64,000 nt of DNA from Xiphydria camelus (lineage: Eukaryota; Arthropoda; Insecta; Hymenoptera; Xiphydriidae). The notes under the pieces were generated by a model. It was not told the origin of the DNA. It saw only the letters and a program-made list of their open reading frames with translations, and did not search any database. Shown in pieces: positions 47,152-59,052 of the stretch. Location: positions 2,800,001 to 2,864,000 of the forward strand of contig OY783192.1 of NCBI GenBank assembly GCA_963678675.1. The letters run 5' to 3'. Position 1 is the first letter of the stretch. Each line of letters begins with the position of its first letter. The position numbers and the translations under genes were made by a program.

Positions 47152-47288
47152 GGCCCACTTGTTCAATGTAAGTTCAAGGCTGGTTCAGCTTGAACCGCCG
47201 TTCTTGGTATATTATGTGTGACACGAAATATACCAAGAACGGCGGTTCAAGCTGAACCAGCCTTGAACTTACATTGAACAAGTGGGCC
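47152..47288. repeat. Perfect 62-bp inverted repeat with a 13-base loop
   Basis: The left arm (47152-47213) and the right arm (47227-47288) are exact reverse complements over all 62 bases, around a loop of 13 bases. Outside the arms only one further base pairs. A copy of TTGAACTTAC and GCCTTAG occurs both left of the palindrome and in its right arm. No TA or TTAA flank is evident, unlike the MITEs. It is either a very young foldback or a hairpin kept identical by selection or conversion; if transcribed it would give long perfect double-stranded RNA. Confidence 0.95.
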
Positions 47289-49718
47289 TTAGCCGATTTT
47301 CGCGACGAAAGAACAGACGTTAAGTCTAACATCGAAAATGACCTTTAGAATTTATAAAGACCTTTGCCATTGCTTGCTCGACGACCCTTTACCAGGAGAT
47401 GACCTAATTCTTCTAATGAGAATGGCCTCCCACGGACTTTACGGCTTAAGGACTCCAGACCCGCGAGTACATACACTCAGGTAGATATAGTTTGGCGCGT
47501 AAGAATATACGAGTATGCTACTCAAGAATATATATACGACTGAGTCCGTAGTACATGTAGAGCCTTCATTATACCTAATTCCAAGAAAAAACGCACGGCG
47601 ACTTTTTGAAAGGACTATCCACGATTCGACGTATATACGGCACAATTTATTCGACGCCAATACTTTACACCGAGGGAGTTTTTCTGCAATATCTTCAGAG
47701 CACTTTCATCGCGAAACTTTTTCAGTATCGAAGCGTTTCAACTTTTCCAGCAGAACATTCACGCGAAGCGATTTGACGTCGAACGGTCGAAGTGCGAAAG
47801 GCAATCGCAATCTCCCGACAGTTTCCATTCTCGCCGACTCTCGAGTGCAGCAGTCGCAAATAGCCGCGGGAAACGGAAGGAAGGAAGGAAGGAAGGAAGG
47901 TCGATCTAATTGTAACACGGGTCCAGAATCCTCCTCGCCGACCCTCCGTTTTTTCGTTACCGAAGTAGCGTGGAACGCCCCGACGTAGAAACTGCGAGCA
48001 CACCGGTATCCGCATTCTGGACAGTAGCCAACTTTCTTGCCCGTACGCGGATGACAACGACGACCAAAAATAACCCGTAGACAGTGGGATTAGTGGACCC
48101 ATCCTTTAAGGGATCACTCGAGCGTTATCGTCGCGAGCATACGTTTTGCGTCTTCGGGTGGGATAAAGGAAAAGCGGGGCCGTTTCGGAGCAGCGGATCA
48201 ATTTTGGAGAAAATTTCCGCAGCAAGTTTTCGATTAAACGCTTTGAAGCTTTTCCGTTGGTCCCTGCTGAATTTTGCTCGGCTCTTTCGCGCGGCTCGAC
48301 TAACGTGTTTGGTATGCTCGAAAATGTGTGCCCCCGATAATCGAGCAAATTTAATTACCGCGGTAAAGTTTCGAACGGTAGGGACGAACCTGTCTCGTTA
48401 ACGAGTCACCGTGCGGTCAGTCCGCTTCTAAATGGGATGTCGACGAAACGCAAGGCAACGCCTATGTACGTGCACTCGGCTGATGAAATTATGCGGGTAA
48501 CAGCGGAACTATAGGAGTCCCCGGACCTTCAAACGAATATAATCCCGGGCTGTTTCGTCTCGCACGCCCATTATCCGCCTAATATTATTAGCTAATTTCC
48601 CCCGTGTCTGTCAACAAAGGATCGGTCTTCCCTAACGAGGTCTTTTTTGATGATTTAAAAGCTAAGCACACAATTTTACGTCGTGTTTAACGCGCGGAGT
48701 AAATTCTGGTCCGCTTCGCCCTAACGACGGCAAGTATATCTCGAGCGTGAAGTCAAATGATGTGTATATGTATATAGGTACAGCGATGCTCGTTACAACC
48801 AATTTTAAGGGGGTCTCGCAGGTAACTCGCTCTTAATTATCGTCATTATTGTAATTTCGAGAAATTTATTCGAATCCACGCGATATCGTTCCGATCGTGC
48901 GATGAAAAATGTGCCGCGTACTCGCCCATGCGTAATAATTTAATTAGGAAACGAAAGACGAGGGCAAGGGTATCGAAAGCGAGATGTGAGATGAAAATAT
49001 ACGATAGGTACTTTATATAAGTGAATCGTGTTCTGTAACACTCGGGTAAATTAAATATTTTCCTCACTTTGACGAATTTTAGAAAATTGTCATTTAATTT
49101 TTACACAGAGTCTTTCGTTAGATGCACAAGCGAACGAAGCCGTGGTCCGAGTCGATCGTCGTTAAAACACGCGGAAAGACTCGTTGCCGGAAGAAATCAG
49201 AACCCGAATCCAAATGTTGGTGTAAAAATTCGCGTCGACGGGAAGGGTCTCTTCTCCGGTGAATTTTTACCGGGGGTCGAGCCAAGGGAGCCGGACAATC
49301 GTTACCGTTACCGTCGCCGTCACTATAAATAACAGACCGCTTCGAGACGTTAATAATCGTGGCAATTAGGGGAATTATTATTGTGGTCGTGGGCGTCTGA
49401 GATGCGGTTGCGGTCGTCCAATGAATGACGAGCCCCGGGGACGTAAGGAGCTTACGTCATCGTAAACGTCTCCGATGCGCGAGCTTAGAATTAATATGGA
49501 TGACCGACAAAAATTTGTGTACGTTAATCGATCGCATCCGCCTCGACCTTTGATAAGGTCCCGTGATTTTTTCTATACAGTCTAACTATTAGAAGCACCG
49601 CAATCTTGGAGACCACTGCGAACAAAACTGACTACGTAGACGCGTAAAAAAATTAAGAATATACAGAAACCCTTGATCTATCAAATTTGCATCGCCAAGT
49701 AACGTTAGGCGCTTTTCA
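47289..49718. other. Non-coding, nothing recognised apart from a simple repeat
   Basis: Contains a GGAA microsatellite (47875-47900). ORFs of up to 157 codons overlap antisense ones and lack domains. Confidence 0.45.
47875..47900. repeat. (GGAA)n microsatellite
   Basis: About six tandem AAGG/GGAA units. Confidence 0.9.
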
Positions 49719-49973
49719 CACTGAGAGAAAAAGTCTAGTTGAATACGAACCTATATTGGACAAATTTATTTGAGATAAATAGGAATTTATTCACATCGAA
49801 AATGAGTCTATTTGAATTAGATAAATGTTTTGCGTATCATCGAGTACGAACCTAGTGGAACATCCATCCAATTCAATGAGACTTTTGTTCGACGTGAATA
49901 AATTCCTATTCATTTCAAATAAATTGTTCCATTATATATAGGTACGTATTCAACTAGACCTTTTCCCTAAGTG
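49719..49973. mobile_element. CACTG-end MITE, single copy type
   Basis: Starts CACTGAGAGAAAAAGTCTAG and ends AGACCTTTTCCCTAAGTG, with CA on both sides. Interior arms share GTTGAATACG and its complement, GGAATTTATTCAC and its complement. Confidence 0.75.
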
Positions 49974-50540
49974 CATAAGTTTTCACGATAGATCGCCTTA
50001 CATATTTGCCTCTATCGAACGTTTCGTTGAATTCCATGACCGTGTTGACAGCCGATATTGAATATACACGCCGATATGTGGCACGTGTACGTAATAACGC
50101 GTATTCGCAGCGGACTGTCAGGATTTATCGCAATGCAGAGGTGAATCGCACGGTTCGAGAACGGTCGAGGTGTCACGGAAACTGTGCAGACACTCGCCGC
50201 GAGAAGGTGACGTCGATATCCCGCGATGAGGCCGCGGTAATGCCGGAGAACGCGAGATCAACAGCCACGCGTCTCGAGTTGCTTGTATCGCGTGTTGTGA
50301 CAGCCGATGCGAATGGGCGATTTGTTCGGCGTAACGGCTCTTTTGCGCAGGATTAAAGTGGTTGATCTTTGTAATACGAGGCTACCGGTCTAGACATAAA
50401 TACACCCACGGACACAATAGTACTGTAATATCGTCTTTCGATCTACGAACTCTAGAATTCGCGATTTCTCAAATTAATATTCTCTCAAAACGATCGAGAG
50501 CCCAAGATTTATGGAATAAGAGCGAGCCGAACGGCTTTAA
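49974..50540. other. Non-coding, nothing recognised
   Basis: A 116-codon plus-strand ORF (50006-50356) has no known domain and no neighbour supporting it. Confidence 0.45.
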
Positions 50541-51115
50541 GGGGGGGAAGAACCTCATGTGGAAAACCTATGAATTGATTTATTTCTGAAATGATATTTT
50601 TCGAACGGCGTAAAATGTACTTAATTCGAAAAATGTTCAATCAACGAAATTCTCCTTGCGTTTACATATATTTTAACATCTTCTTCACAGCATGAACCTT
50701 CATTTGCATAAATATTTTAGCTATAAACGATAGTATTTTAGCACTGTTGGAAAAAAAAACGAATTTTCTTTGGAAACTCAATATTTTTTCAATATTACAT
50801 TTTTTAACTTAAAAAGTGGTTCGTGCTGAGCATATACTTCCAAGCTGAAATTTCCATTTTTAATTTTTCCTTTTAGACGAAAGCAGCAGACCCTACATTT
50901 CATAGCGTCATGTACAACGTGATGGAATATAAGTCTTTATAATTCTGATATTTTGTAAAGTTTCGTATAATGGGACAGATATTTTGTAATTTTGTAATAC
51001 TCTAAATTTGTAATAAAATACACCTGAAGTTTCCGAAAGATTGATTCAATATATCCTTCAGGATAGGCTCCCGAAAATGAATGAATTTATAGACCTTCAA
51101 CATGAGGTTCCCTTC
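50541..51115. mobile_element. TTAA-flanked non-autonomous element
   Basis: 575 bp with TTAA at 50537-50540 and 51116-51119. The ends are inverted: GGGGGGGAAGAACCTCATG at the left and the complement of GAAGGGAACCTCATG at the right, continuing imperfectly for about 40 bp. The interior is AT-rich without an ORF. TTAA duplication suggests piggyBac-type mobilisation. Confidence 0.65.
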
Positions 51116-52046
51116 TTAACACTGTCCGCGCGCATCTACTCTAGTCTAACGTCTGACTAAAGAGCGAGCGTATATACTGCGGAGAGAGCGCGGCGTATTA
51201 AGCCTCGGCGGGGATCCTAGATTTGACGGAATATATTCGTCAGAGCACAGGGATTTTCCTATTATTCGTTTAAGAGGATCTTCCGAGACGGCGTTAAAAT
51301 AACCCATCAGATTACGGCGTGGAAACGCGGGGTAGTTCCGTGTCGTCAAAGAGGCGTATCGCGAAGTGGATCGATGGAAGAAGACGCCGTCGACGCGCGC
51401 TATCGGCAGCAGCTTCGTAACGAGCCGGACCATAAAGTCGTCCCTTTCGTCCTAACCGCAGCGGACGTCTCAATGAGAAAACGGACCGGCCAGAAACAAA
51501 GGAGCGGTAATCGTTAAGGGGGCTGTAAATCTTGATAAATCTATATTTGGCACGGCTTTACGAGCCGGTAATAACCAGGGACATCATCGTGTATCGGGCC
51601 GAAGATGACGGCGACTTCTGCACGCGCGTCGCATCTGTTATACCGCGGTGAAACCTCTCGTCTCAATTATCTCCGTTCGAAGTAGGCGCGGGGTATGCGC
51701 ATATAGGTACACTCACGGACAATGAATCAACGAATTTTGAGACTCGTGATTGGTCGAAAAAAATAATTCGACCATTGTCGATGTTAAATTTCACCGATTC
51801 GTCAGCAGGTCGGACAGATCCATTGTCCTTGGATATACACGGCGTGGAAGGATGCGAGCTCCGTCGAATCGAGGGTCGCTCTTCGGTGCGAAATGACGCG
51901 CGGCTTTCGGCCGAACAGTTCGGTGCTGATTTTCGTGTCTCCTCCGGGGAGAAGAGTCGCCTTTCTTCTCGCCACTCACGCTCATCTCCAGCTCCATAAA
52001 CACCTACGACGTGAGGTACGGACGTCATCGTGACTTTCGTTCGTTG

Positions 52047-52069
52047 ACCTACCTACCTACCTACCTTCC
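52047..52069. repeat. (ACCT)n microsatellite
   Basis: Five to six CTAC/ACCT units, followed by degenerate ones up to about 52100. Confidence 0.85.
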
Positions 52070-54008
52070 TATTCGTCTACCTACCCGACTACCCACCAAC
52101 ATCGCGCGGAATACACATCGCTCTACAGGTTCGTTCCATTCCGCATGCCATTAAGCTCGCACACAGAGGCGGTCGTTATAATCACGATGGAAGGCGAACG
52201 GGTTGCAGGTTATGGCTGTGGAAATCCAGACGTGGCGTATAAGGCAAGGCTGTCTCGCCGATGTTCGTTCGTCGCCGAGGTTGTAGGCGTCCTCCTCGTG
52301 GGACGAACGAATTCATAGACGGTCGGCGGACACAGGATCTCGTCTCGCGCGCGCGTCCTCCTCTTCCTCTTCAGCGCGTACGCGAGACTCGAGGACTGTG
52401 TACCCCGCGCCACCACCCACCCGCTGTTCGATCTCGAGTGGCCCATAAACCGAGTGATCTCGAACGCCTCGTCCGCGCGCTCGGGGAGCGCGAGTCGAAC
52501 GGTCTCCTGGATTCGACGGACGTCCGGAAATTTATTACGACGGATGAACCGGGATTCGAACTGCTCGTTGCTGAATTTATATATCCGAGCCGATATACGA
52601 CTTCACGCGACGTACGTGTATTGTCCGTTCGCGTCTGCCCGCACCTGAATCCGCACGATCCCGTATTACGGGCGACGGTTAAATCGCGGAGATCGACCGT
52701 GGGAATGAATTGGATCACCCTTCCTGACGACCGGACTGATCACCGTTGAAACGTATTACCGAGACTGCATTTTCGATTAAATCACGATCCCCGGTTGGAT
52801 TTCAAATCGTGTTTCGCTACTGTGAAACTGGTTTATAGCTTACAGTAATTTTGATCTCTGAGAAAAATCGAATGATATACATATATTTGTTTCCGAGGGA
52901 TGCTATAATATTTTTGTCCGCTACAAGCTCCTTAAAGTATATCGCATCGGCCGGAAGTGACACCGGGTTCGCTTTCCCGACTACGCAAAAAAGTCGGCAG
53001 AGAGACGCGGGCGAACGAATGCCAAATGCGGGTCGGAGAAAAGGGGCGCGAGAGACGACGTGGCCGGGCTACGCGTTGGCGATCGCGTACACGCACACTC
53101 TCTACGCCCACCTCGGCTTTATCGGTTCATTCAGTGTTTCTCCTTCTCCGACGGCTCAGCGCGCCACTTTCCTCGCCGTGTGGCGTCGCATAGGATTACA
53201 ATACATTAGCGGACGGGAAGTCGCGAGGAGAAACGAGGCGCGCGTGTCGTCAACGTATTGTCCGGTCGCCGGCTCGCGAGCATTGCCGACCGGATGCATA
53301 TTCGTCGGCTACCGGTATCCGCGCGCATTATCGCACTCTCCTGGCGTAAAAACACCGCGAGGTCGTTTCCCGTAAATTCGAAAAAAAAATTGCGTAGCGA
53401 GACCTCGCAACCCGGGCCGGCACCGTGGCGTTCCGTCGCTCGCTCCACGTGCCTCCTCGCGAGCCCGGTGAGAGTATCGATCGGAGGGCAAAAAGGAAAC
53501 TGATTTGGATGATTTACAAGTTTCCCGGGGCAAACAATGAAATACGGACAGGGGCAATTTTCGGCGTCCATCGAAGGGAAAGGTTGCGTTAAACAATTAT
53601 TCTCGCCCCGTCGAGCGAGCTAAATTGAACGAGCCCCGATCAGTCGGGCCGGCGGACTAAACAACGGGAATATTTGCTCGTCGCTCCGGGCTGGAGTGTC
53701 GCGCGAATCCGGACGTCGCTGTAGGTGCGTCATTTTCCAGCGTAAATAACGCGACGACCGATGCGCTATAGGTATCGAACAGAAGCGGTACGAAGTTACG
53801 AGTACATCGTGACGGAGAGGACGGATCGCCTTTCCCCCGTTAATCTTTGCGAGTACATTTCGAGCAATTAACGATGACCTGATTAAACGCGGGTATCGTT
53901 TACCTAGAGAAAGCCGTAGTCGAGCTACGGCGCCGAGGAAGGGGGCATATGTACCGCGCACGCTTGACGAACCAACGGCTATAGACTCTGTTGTCTCGCG
54001 ATGTGTAC

Positions 54009-54036
54009 GCGCTCCGTATATCTATATACGGAGCGC
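54009..54036. repeat. 28-bp near-perfect palindrome
   Basis: GCGCTCCGTATAT, two centre bases, then the exact complement ATATACGGAGCGC. It is followed by CCTAAACC rather than a T run, so it does not look like a terminator. Role unknown. Confidence 0.85.
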
Positions 54037-54490
54037 CCTAAACCACCTCGGCAGTATCGTCGGGAGGAATGACTTAACTAAGTGTGCCGCTGTATAGTAT
54101 TTCGAGGCGACGGTGGTGGCTAGGTCTGCGGGGTGACGCTATAGTGGTACCGCGGTAGCGGTGGTAGTGGTGGCGCAAGAGGAAGGTGGCGAGATGGCGC
54201 GATATGCAAATGCCAGCCTCTCTCCAAAGAGAACGCGCTTGATTATGTTGGCAGAGGACGAGGACAGAACTTATTGGAAAAGATTTTCGGGATAAACGTC
54301 CGTGTCTCTCCGCTATACGGGCTCGTTGAACCGAATATCTGGCGCTTTGTTCCGGCGGCAGATTCTGTCGGTAGGTATTAGATTTTCGAAGGCTTCGCGC
54401 GCGCGCGCGATACGAGGCTAGGAGTGATTTCCTTGCGAGACAGCCAGGTAGATAATTATCGTACACAGTCGATCGCGTAACGCGCGGGCA

Positions 54491-54983
54491 CACGGAGATA
54501 AAGGGATTGCGAATGACGGGCACTGAGTGCCCACATTCTGACATTGAGTACCCAGATTCTGGCGTTTTATGTGATACAGGAGTGACAACTTAAATTTTTG
54601 CAAAATATTGCCACGTAAAATAATATTTCATTTCCCTCGCATGGGAAAAATTAATACGATATCGCGCGTATTTTTAACAAATTTGGTATTTCTTACATTA
54701 CAGACAACGGATGTATGGAGAAATATAAGAAATAGAAGCTGAAAAATAAGAAAACCAATATCCCCTCTATATACACGTTAGCTGTATTATAAAAAATGCC
54801 AAATTATTCAAAAATATGCTATATATTGTACGAATTTTTGCTATACGAGGGGGACGAAATGCTATTTTGTCTGGCAATAATTTCCAAAAGTTCGAGTCGT
54901 CACTCCAGTACCATACAGTCAATAACATAATACCAGAATCTGGGTACTCCGTGCTCTTCATTCGAAATCCATTTTTCTCCGTG
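54491..54983. mobile_element. CACTG-end foldback element, large
   Basis: Starts CACGGAGATAAAGGGATTGC and ends with the imperfect complement (AATCCATTTTTCTCCGTG), CA on both sides. The arms run for over 100 bp and share GAGTACCCAGATTCTGG and GGAGTGAC. The 493-bp length is about twice that of its relatives. No ORF. Confidence 0.75.
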
Positions 54984-55732
54984 CATAACTCGAATCGCGC
55001 ATAGGCAGCGATTCGATTGGAAGTCGGAAGGAAAACTCCCGCGATGCTAATGAAGGTATCGGTAAAGCAAGCGGAACTCCACCCATGGCGGGTCGGATCT
55101 AATTAAAGATCGATCTCTCTAAGGACGACTATACTGCAGGTACACAGAGACGCGGCTCTATCTGGCTGCCACGATGCGTTCGGATCTTCAAACCATCCCG
55201 AACTCGCGGTTATCAACACCTGCAGAAATCTTGTAGCGGGCGATCCTCGCGAATCTAATTAATTTATCGCTCCGTGGTACAATTAAAGTCGGTGTCAAAT
55301 AAATAACAAAATGGGGTTCCGATGTTAACCGCCCGAGAGCCGACGGACTGAGAGAACCGCAGGTGGCCGGGACCGCCTGTATAAGATCTCCGCTTTTATT
55401 ATTCTGTCAGCGATATTAATGGTGAAAGAGCAGTCGCCGTTTATTTAACGATACGCATTAATGTCGTTGTTTTGTGTTTTTTATCTCTGTTCATTCGCCG
55501 CTCGGGTCATCTCTCTCGCACGCTAGGTAAGGAAGTCGTAGGCGAGAAGCACGATAACTGCGTACACAACGTCTTCGATGAAAATGGTTCAGACTGTTAA
55601 GCTCTTCGACCTACTTTTCTAGGATGTACGACTCAGCGGGTATTCGTGATCGCTGTATATGTTAGTAACTCCATTTTTCTCGTGTATGATTGTAATGAGA
55701 TATTTCTAGTGTTTCGTAAGAAGTCATAGGTA
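54984..55732. other. Non-coding, nothing recognised
   Basis: No gene, RNA or repeat recognised. Confidence 0.5.
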
Positions 55733-55935
55733 CACTGTACAAAAATGTCTATTAAATTTAATATAATTGTGTATAAAGCCTTTATCCAATACGTGATTAT
55801 GAAAATTAATACAGGTACACTCCGTTATAAAATTTCTTTCTTTTCATTTTCACTTTCATAACGAAATATATTAATTTTCATAATCATGCATTGGAAAAAA
55901 AGCTTTATACACAAGCATATTAAACATACAAATTT
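55733..55935. mobile_element. TA-flanked palindromic MITE
   Basis: Starts CACTGTACAAAAATG and ends CAAATTTTGTTATGGTG, with TA on both sides. Arms of about 80 bp share TGTGTATAAAGC and GATTATGAAAATTAATA. Termini resemble the CACTG-end group less closely (no GAGAAAA). Confidence 0.75.
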
Positions 55936-57672
55936 TGTTATGGTGTACCGCTACGACTAAACTTCCTGCGGCTTACGCGCGAATGGATCAGTGTCGATGT
56001 ACGAAACGAGCATTGGTGGGTGTGCGCGCGGTGCAAACGAACGTATCCTTCCTGACTCGCATTACAACCGAAGCATAACTACCCCTCTGTATTCGCCGAC
56101 CCGTTTCGCGAACTATTCTCCACTTAAACGCGCATTCGCGTGCGGTAATGTTCGCGGTGTTGTTCCGGCAACGGGGAGATCGTCGATGTGGAAGGTTTCG
56201 ACTCGCAACCTCCGGAACGACTTACTTTTAACACGGGCAATTTCGAAACTGTTCGAAACGTAGCGCCCCGCTGCTGTCTATATAGATCCCTCCGACGCGG
56301 CCGAAACGTACTCGGATCCAATATCTAATGGTATTACTCGCAGTAGTCATCCGGGAGAGTCGTATCGAGCGAGCAACTTTTATTTGGATAGGCGGTACTT
56401 CGCGTGGCTGGAATATGTAGGATACGAAGCGGTACGGGTCCCCGGAGTAAAAATGCGGTTCTTCCATTTAATCAAATTATCGTCAGTTTTTCCGTCGTCG
56501 ACGTAAAATTTCAGACCGTATATCTGCCGCGAGATAAATACGACTGGCGCATCAGATTATTTCCGAGCAAATACGATATTTCATTCGAGGTGCCGCTCAA
56601 TGGAAGTAAAAAAGCGAAATTAAATAATCATTTTATCCCACGGAAAAGTGCGGATTTGACATTTTTAAATATCACCGGTTAGAGGAGAGGGATATAATAC
56701 GAGCCTCCTATAGATGGTCCTTGATTATCACTGCAAATAGCGGTAACGAGCGACCAACTCCAACGAGCCCATATTATACTACCATCTTCTCTAACGACGA
56801 CAATGCTACACGGCGAACGAGTTAATTGCTCCGATACGCCTTGAAATTGGCAACGTTCGTTTGTTCTCCCTATCGCATCGACTTCTTCCTGCTCGCTCTG
56901 CAATTTATTTGCCGAGCGGGAAACTGCAGGTAAATCGATGAACGACGATATTTCCAGCGAGTACGCTCGCTCGGGGCAACGAAGCTACCGCGACGCGATT
57001 TTACGGTTACGTCCGAATCCCCGATAGACGCTCGGTGCCGTGATCTAGAGGTGGAACGGTAACTCGGCGTATCGTGTCATCGACGTAACTTCGAAATACG
57101 GCGCGAGAGAAGCGCGGAAGAAGTTACTACACCCCTTTTTCCACACGCCTGAAGTTTGCCGATATTTTTTCTCCCTTTCCGAGATACGATTCGGTTTCCT
57201 CGGGGAGCCTACTCACGTGCGGGTCTATGACGAGGGTACGGGTGCACTTCACAGCTAGGTGGATATGTCGTGCTTACCTGAAACAGAGAAGAAAATCGTA
57301 TCGGTTATTATAGATCATCAGAGAGAACCGCAAGGAATCTACATCTACATTAATATGATAAAAAGGAAAAATTTGTGAGTTTGTTCGATTGTCGGGAGTA
57401 ATCTCCGAAATTACTGATCCGATTAAAAAAAAATCTTTCACTGGTAAGGGGAGCCTGGGATTTCTAAATGAACATAGGTAATATTTCATGAAGATTTGAT
57501 AAAAGGGAGTCGACGAGTAATGATTGTAGCGACGTAGGTCATCGTAAAAATGGACAAAGGAATGAGCCCCTGGAAAACGCTGGCTTTACGGTAAAAGGTA
57601 TTTAAAAATGATGTATGGGCGAATTGTAGAACATAAATATATCTACGATATAGTCCATGAAAGCAGAAAGTA
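55936..57672. other. Non-coding, nothing recognised apart from a splice-like site
   Basis: Short ORFs only. The minus-strand recursive-splice-like motif at 57272-57297 is listed separately. Confidence 0.45.
57272..57297 (-). other. Candidate recursive splice site (zero-length exon)
   Basis: On the minus strand GATTTTCTTCTCTGTTT leads to CAG, directly followed by GTAAGC. This joins a strong 3' splice site to a good 5' splice site. An A-rich branch-like word (CTATAATAAC) lies just upstream. A second possible donor (GTGAGT at 57218-57213, minus) lies about 60 bases downstream, as seen for exons that define recursive sites. The motif shares CTGTTTCAG|GTA with 2492-2514. Function is inferred. Confidence 0.45.
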
Positions 57673-57845
57673 GACTGAGGCAAATCGGATCATATAGATC
57701 CATATTTCTTATGACGTGTTGAAAATGAGCATCTCAATCATTCGTATTTCTTCGTTCCTCTCCAATGAAGTAGCAGGAACAATAGAAATGCTCATTTTCA
57801 CCACGATCTAAGAAATATAGATATATGATCCGATTCGCCTCAATC
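57673..57845. mobile_element. TA-flanked palindromic MITE
   Basis: 173 bp, starting GACTGAGGCAAATCGGATCA and ending with its imperfect complement (GATCCGATTCGCCTCAATC), TA on each side. Arms also share AATGAGCAT...ATGCTCATT. Tc1/mariner-like by duplication; single copy here. Confidence 0.75.
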
Positions 57846-58795
57846 TACTCTATATCTCTAGCATTCACGCAAACGAAGTCGTGGGCGGTTGCCAGTTGCG
57901 GATAATATTATGGTGATTTCAGTTTAGGCACACCAATGCACCAATCGTCATTAGGAAGTGTCTAGAAAACAGGTTGAATGTTAAATTTTTCCAATTTCAA
58001 TTTTTTAAAAATTCCCCGGCCATCCAACTCTGCCTCCTCATTAATCGCCACTTTGCCTTGCAGATAGCCCCAGCGAAGGAGCCGGTTACATACTAAACAT
58101 TTCCTGCAGTCCCAAGTTCAGCTGTAAATCTAGGAAAGCATCTTAGAGCCGTTAGCTCCGCTGCTGCAGATGCTCGCGAACGTTTCCCCAGTGAAAAACA
58201 AGGGACGGGGAGGAACTTTGGTTGCGAAGTCGACGCTTCGAAGGAGAGAGCCAACGCGCAAGTGGCGTACCGAGAGAGCGAGCGGGATTCGCGAGGGTGA
58301 CGGGGATGGCCAATGGCTCTGCCCCGTCTGCACAGCGACGGTTATTTATCGCGCATCCGAGCGAACTCCGTGAAAACTCCCGGTAAATTAGCTCCTGAAT
58401 AATTTGCGTACGTCAGCGAATTAACGGTGTTATTCCCAGAGAGTCTCGAGTTCCCTTGGCATCGATTATCGAGCGATAACTCCTTCTAATTTCCGTTAAT
58501 GGAGGAGTCACGGACGGAGTACGTTCAACGACAAATGAAATGGAAATCCTGCATGTTTTTGTCGGAAAGGAGTACGTCTGATGAGATGTGATACGCGTTT
58601 ATCCCTTAAACGTATATAGGTCGGATCTGCGGGACCCGGCAGTAAAAAAAAATACTACCTATATAACTCGTAATTGATGGTCTATTGATTTTCGTTTATT
58701 GTAATTTTCCGTTGATAAATATGTTCGGTGCAATATAAAAAAGAACGTGTAATACCGAAAATTACATTTCATAAACAAAATATCATTTATATCAT
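57846..58795. other. Non-coding, nothing recognised
   Basis: Short ORFs without domain similarity. Confidence 0.5.
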
Positions 58796-59052
58796 AATTG
58801 AAGAGGCAAGTGGATGAAGGGGTTATGTAACAAAAAGTTGGTTTCGAGGTATTTGAGTTTGTAGGGCACCTTCCTTTCAGTAGACATATGGCATACTAAA
58901 CATACTCCATGTAATATCTGGGTTTTGAATGGAATTAGAGCTATCCAAGATTTACCGGAAGTTACATTCGGACATAACACTTTCATCCACTGAGTGATCT
59001 CATTTTTTCTAAAAATGTTACATAACCCCTTCATCCACTTACCTCTTCAATT
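58796..59052. mobile_element. Inverted-repeat element spanned by an 80-codon frame
   Basis: Arms of about 37 bp (AATTGAAGAGG then AAGTGGATGAAGGGGTTATG and the complement) bound a 257-bp element. A minus-strand frame (58792-59034, 80 codons) covers nearly all of it but resembles no transposase I know. Flanks are AT-rich, so the duplication is unclear. Confidence 0.65.

Larger units (their letters stand above)
51116..54490. other. CG-rich stretch without a supported gene
   Basis: Overlapping ORFs of up to 174 codons without recognisable domains. It holds an ACCT repeat (52047-52069) and a 28-bp palindrome (54009-54036). Confidence 0.45.

Noticed and set aside
52546..52560. GGGATTCGAACTG as a tRNA B-box on the minus strand
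   Set aside because: No matching A-box, anticodon arm or acceptor stem can be built around it.
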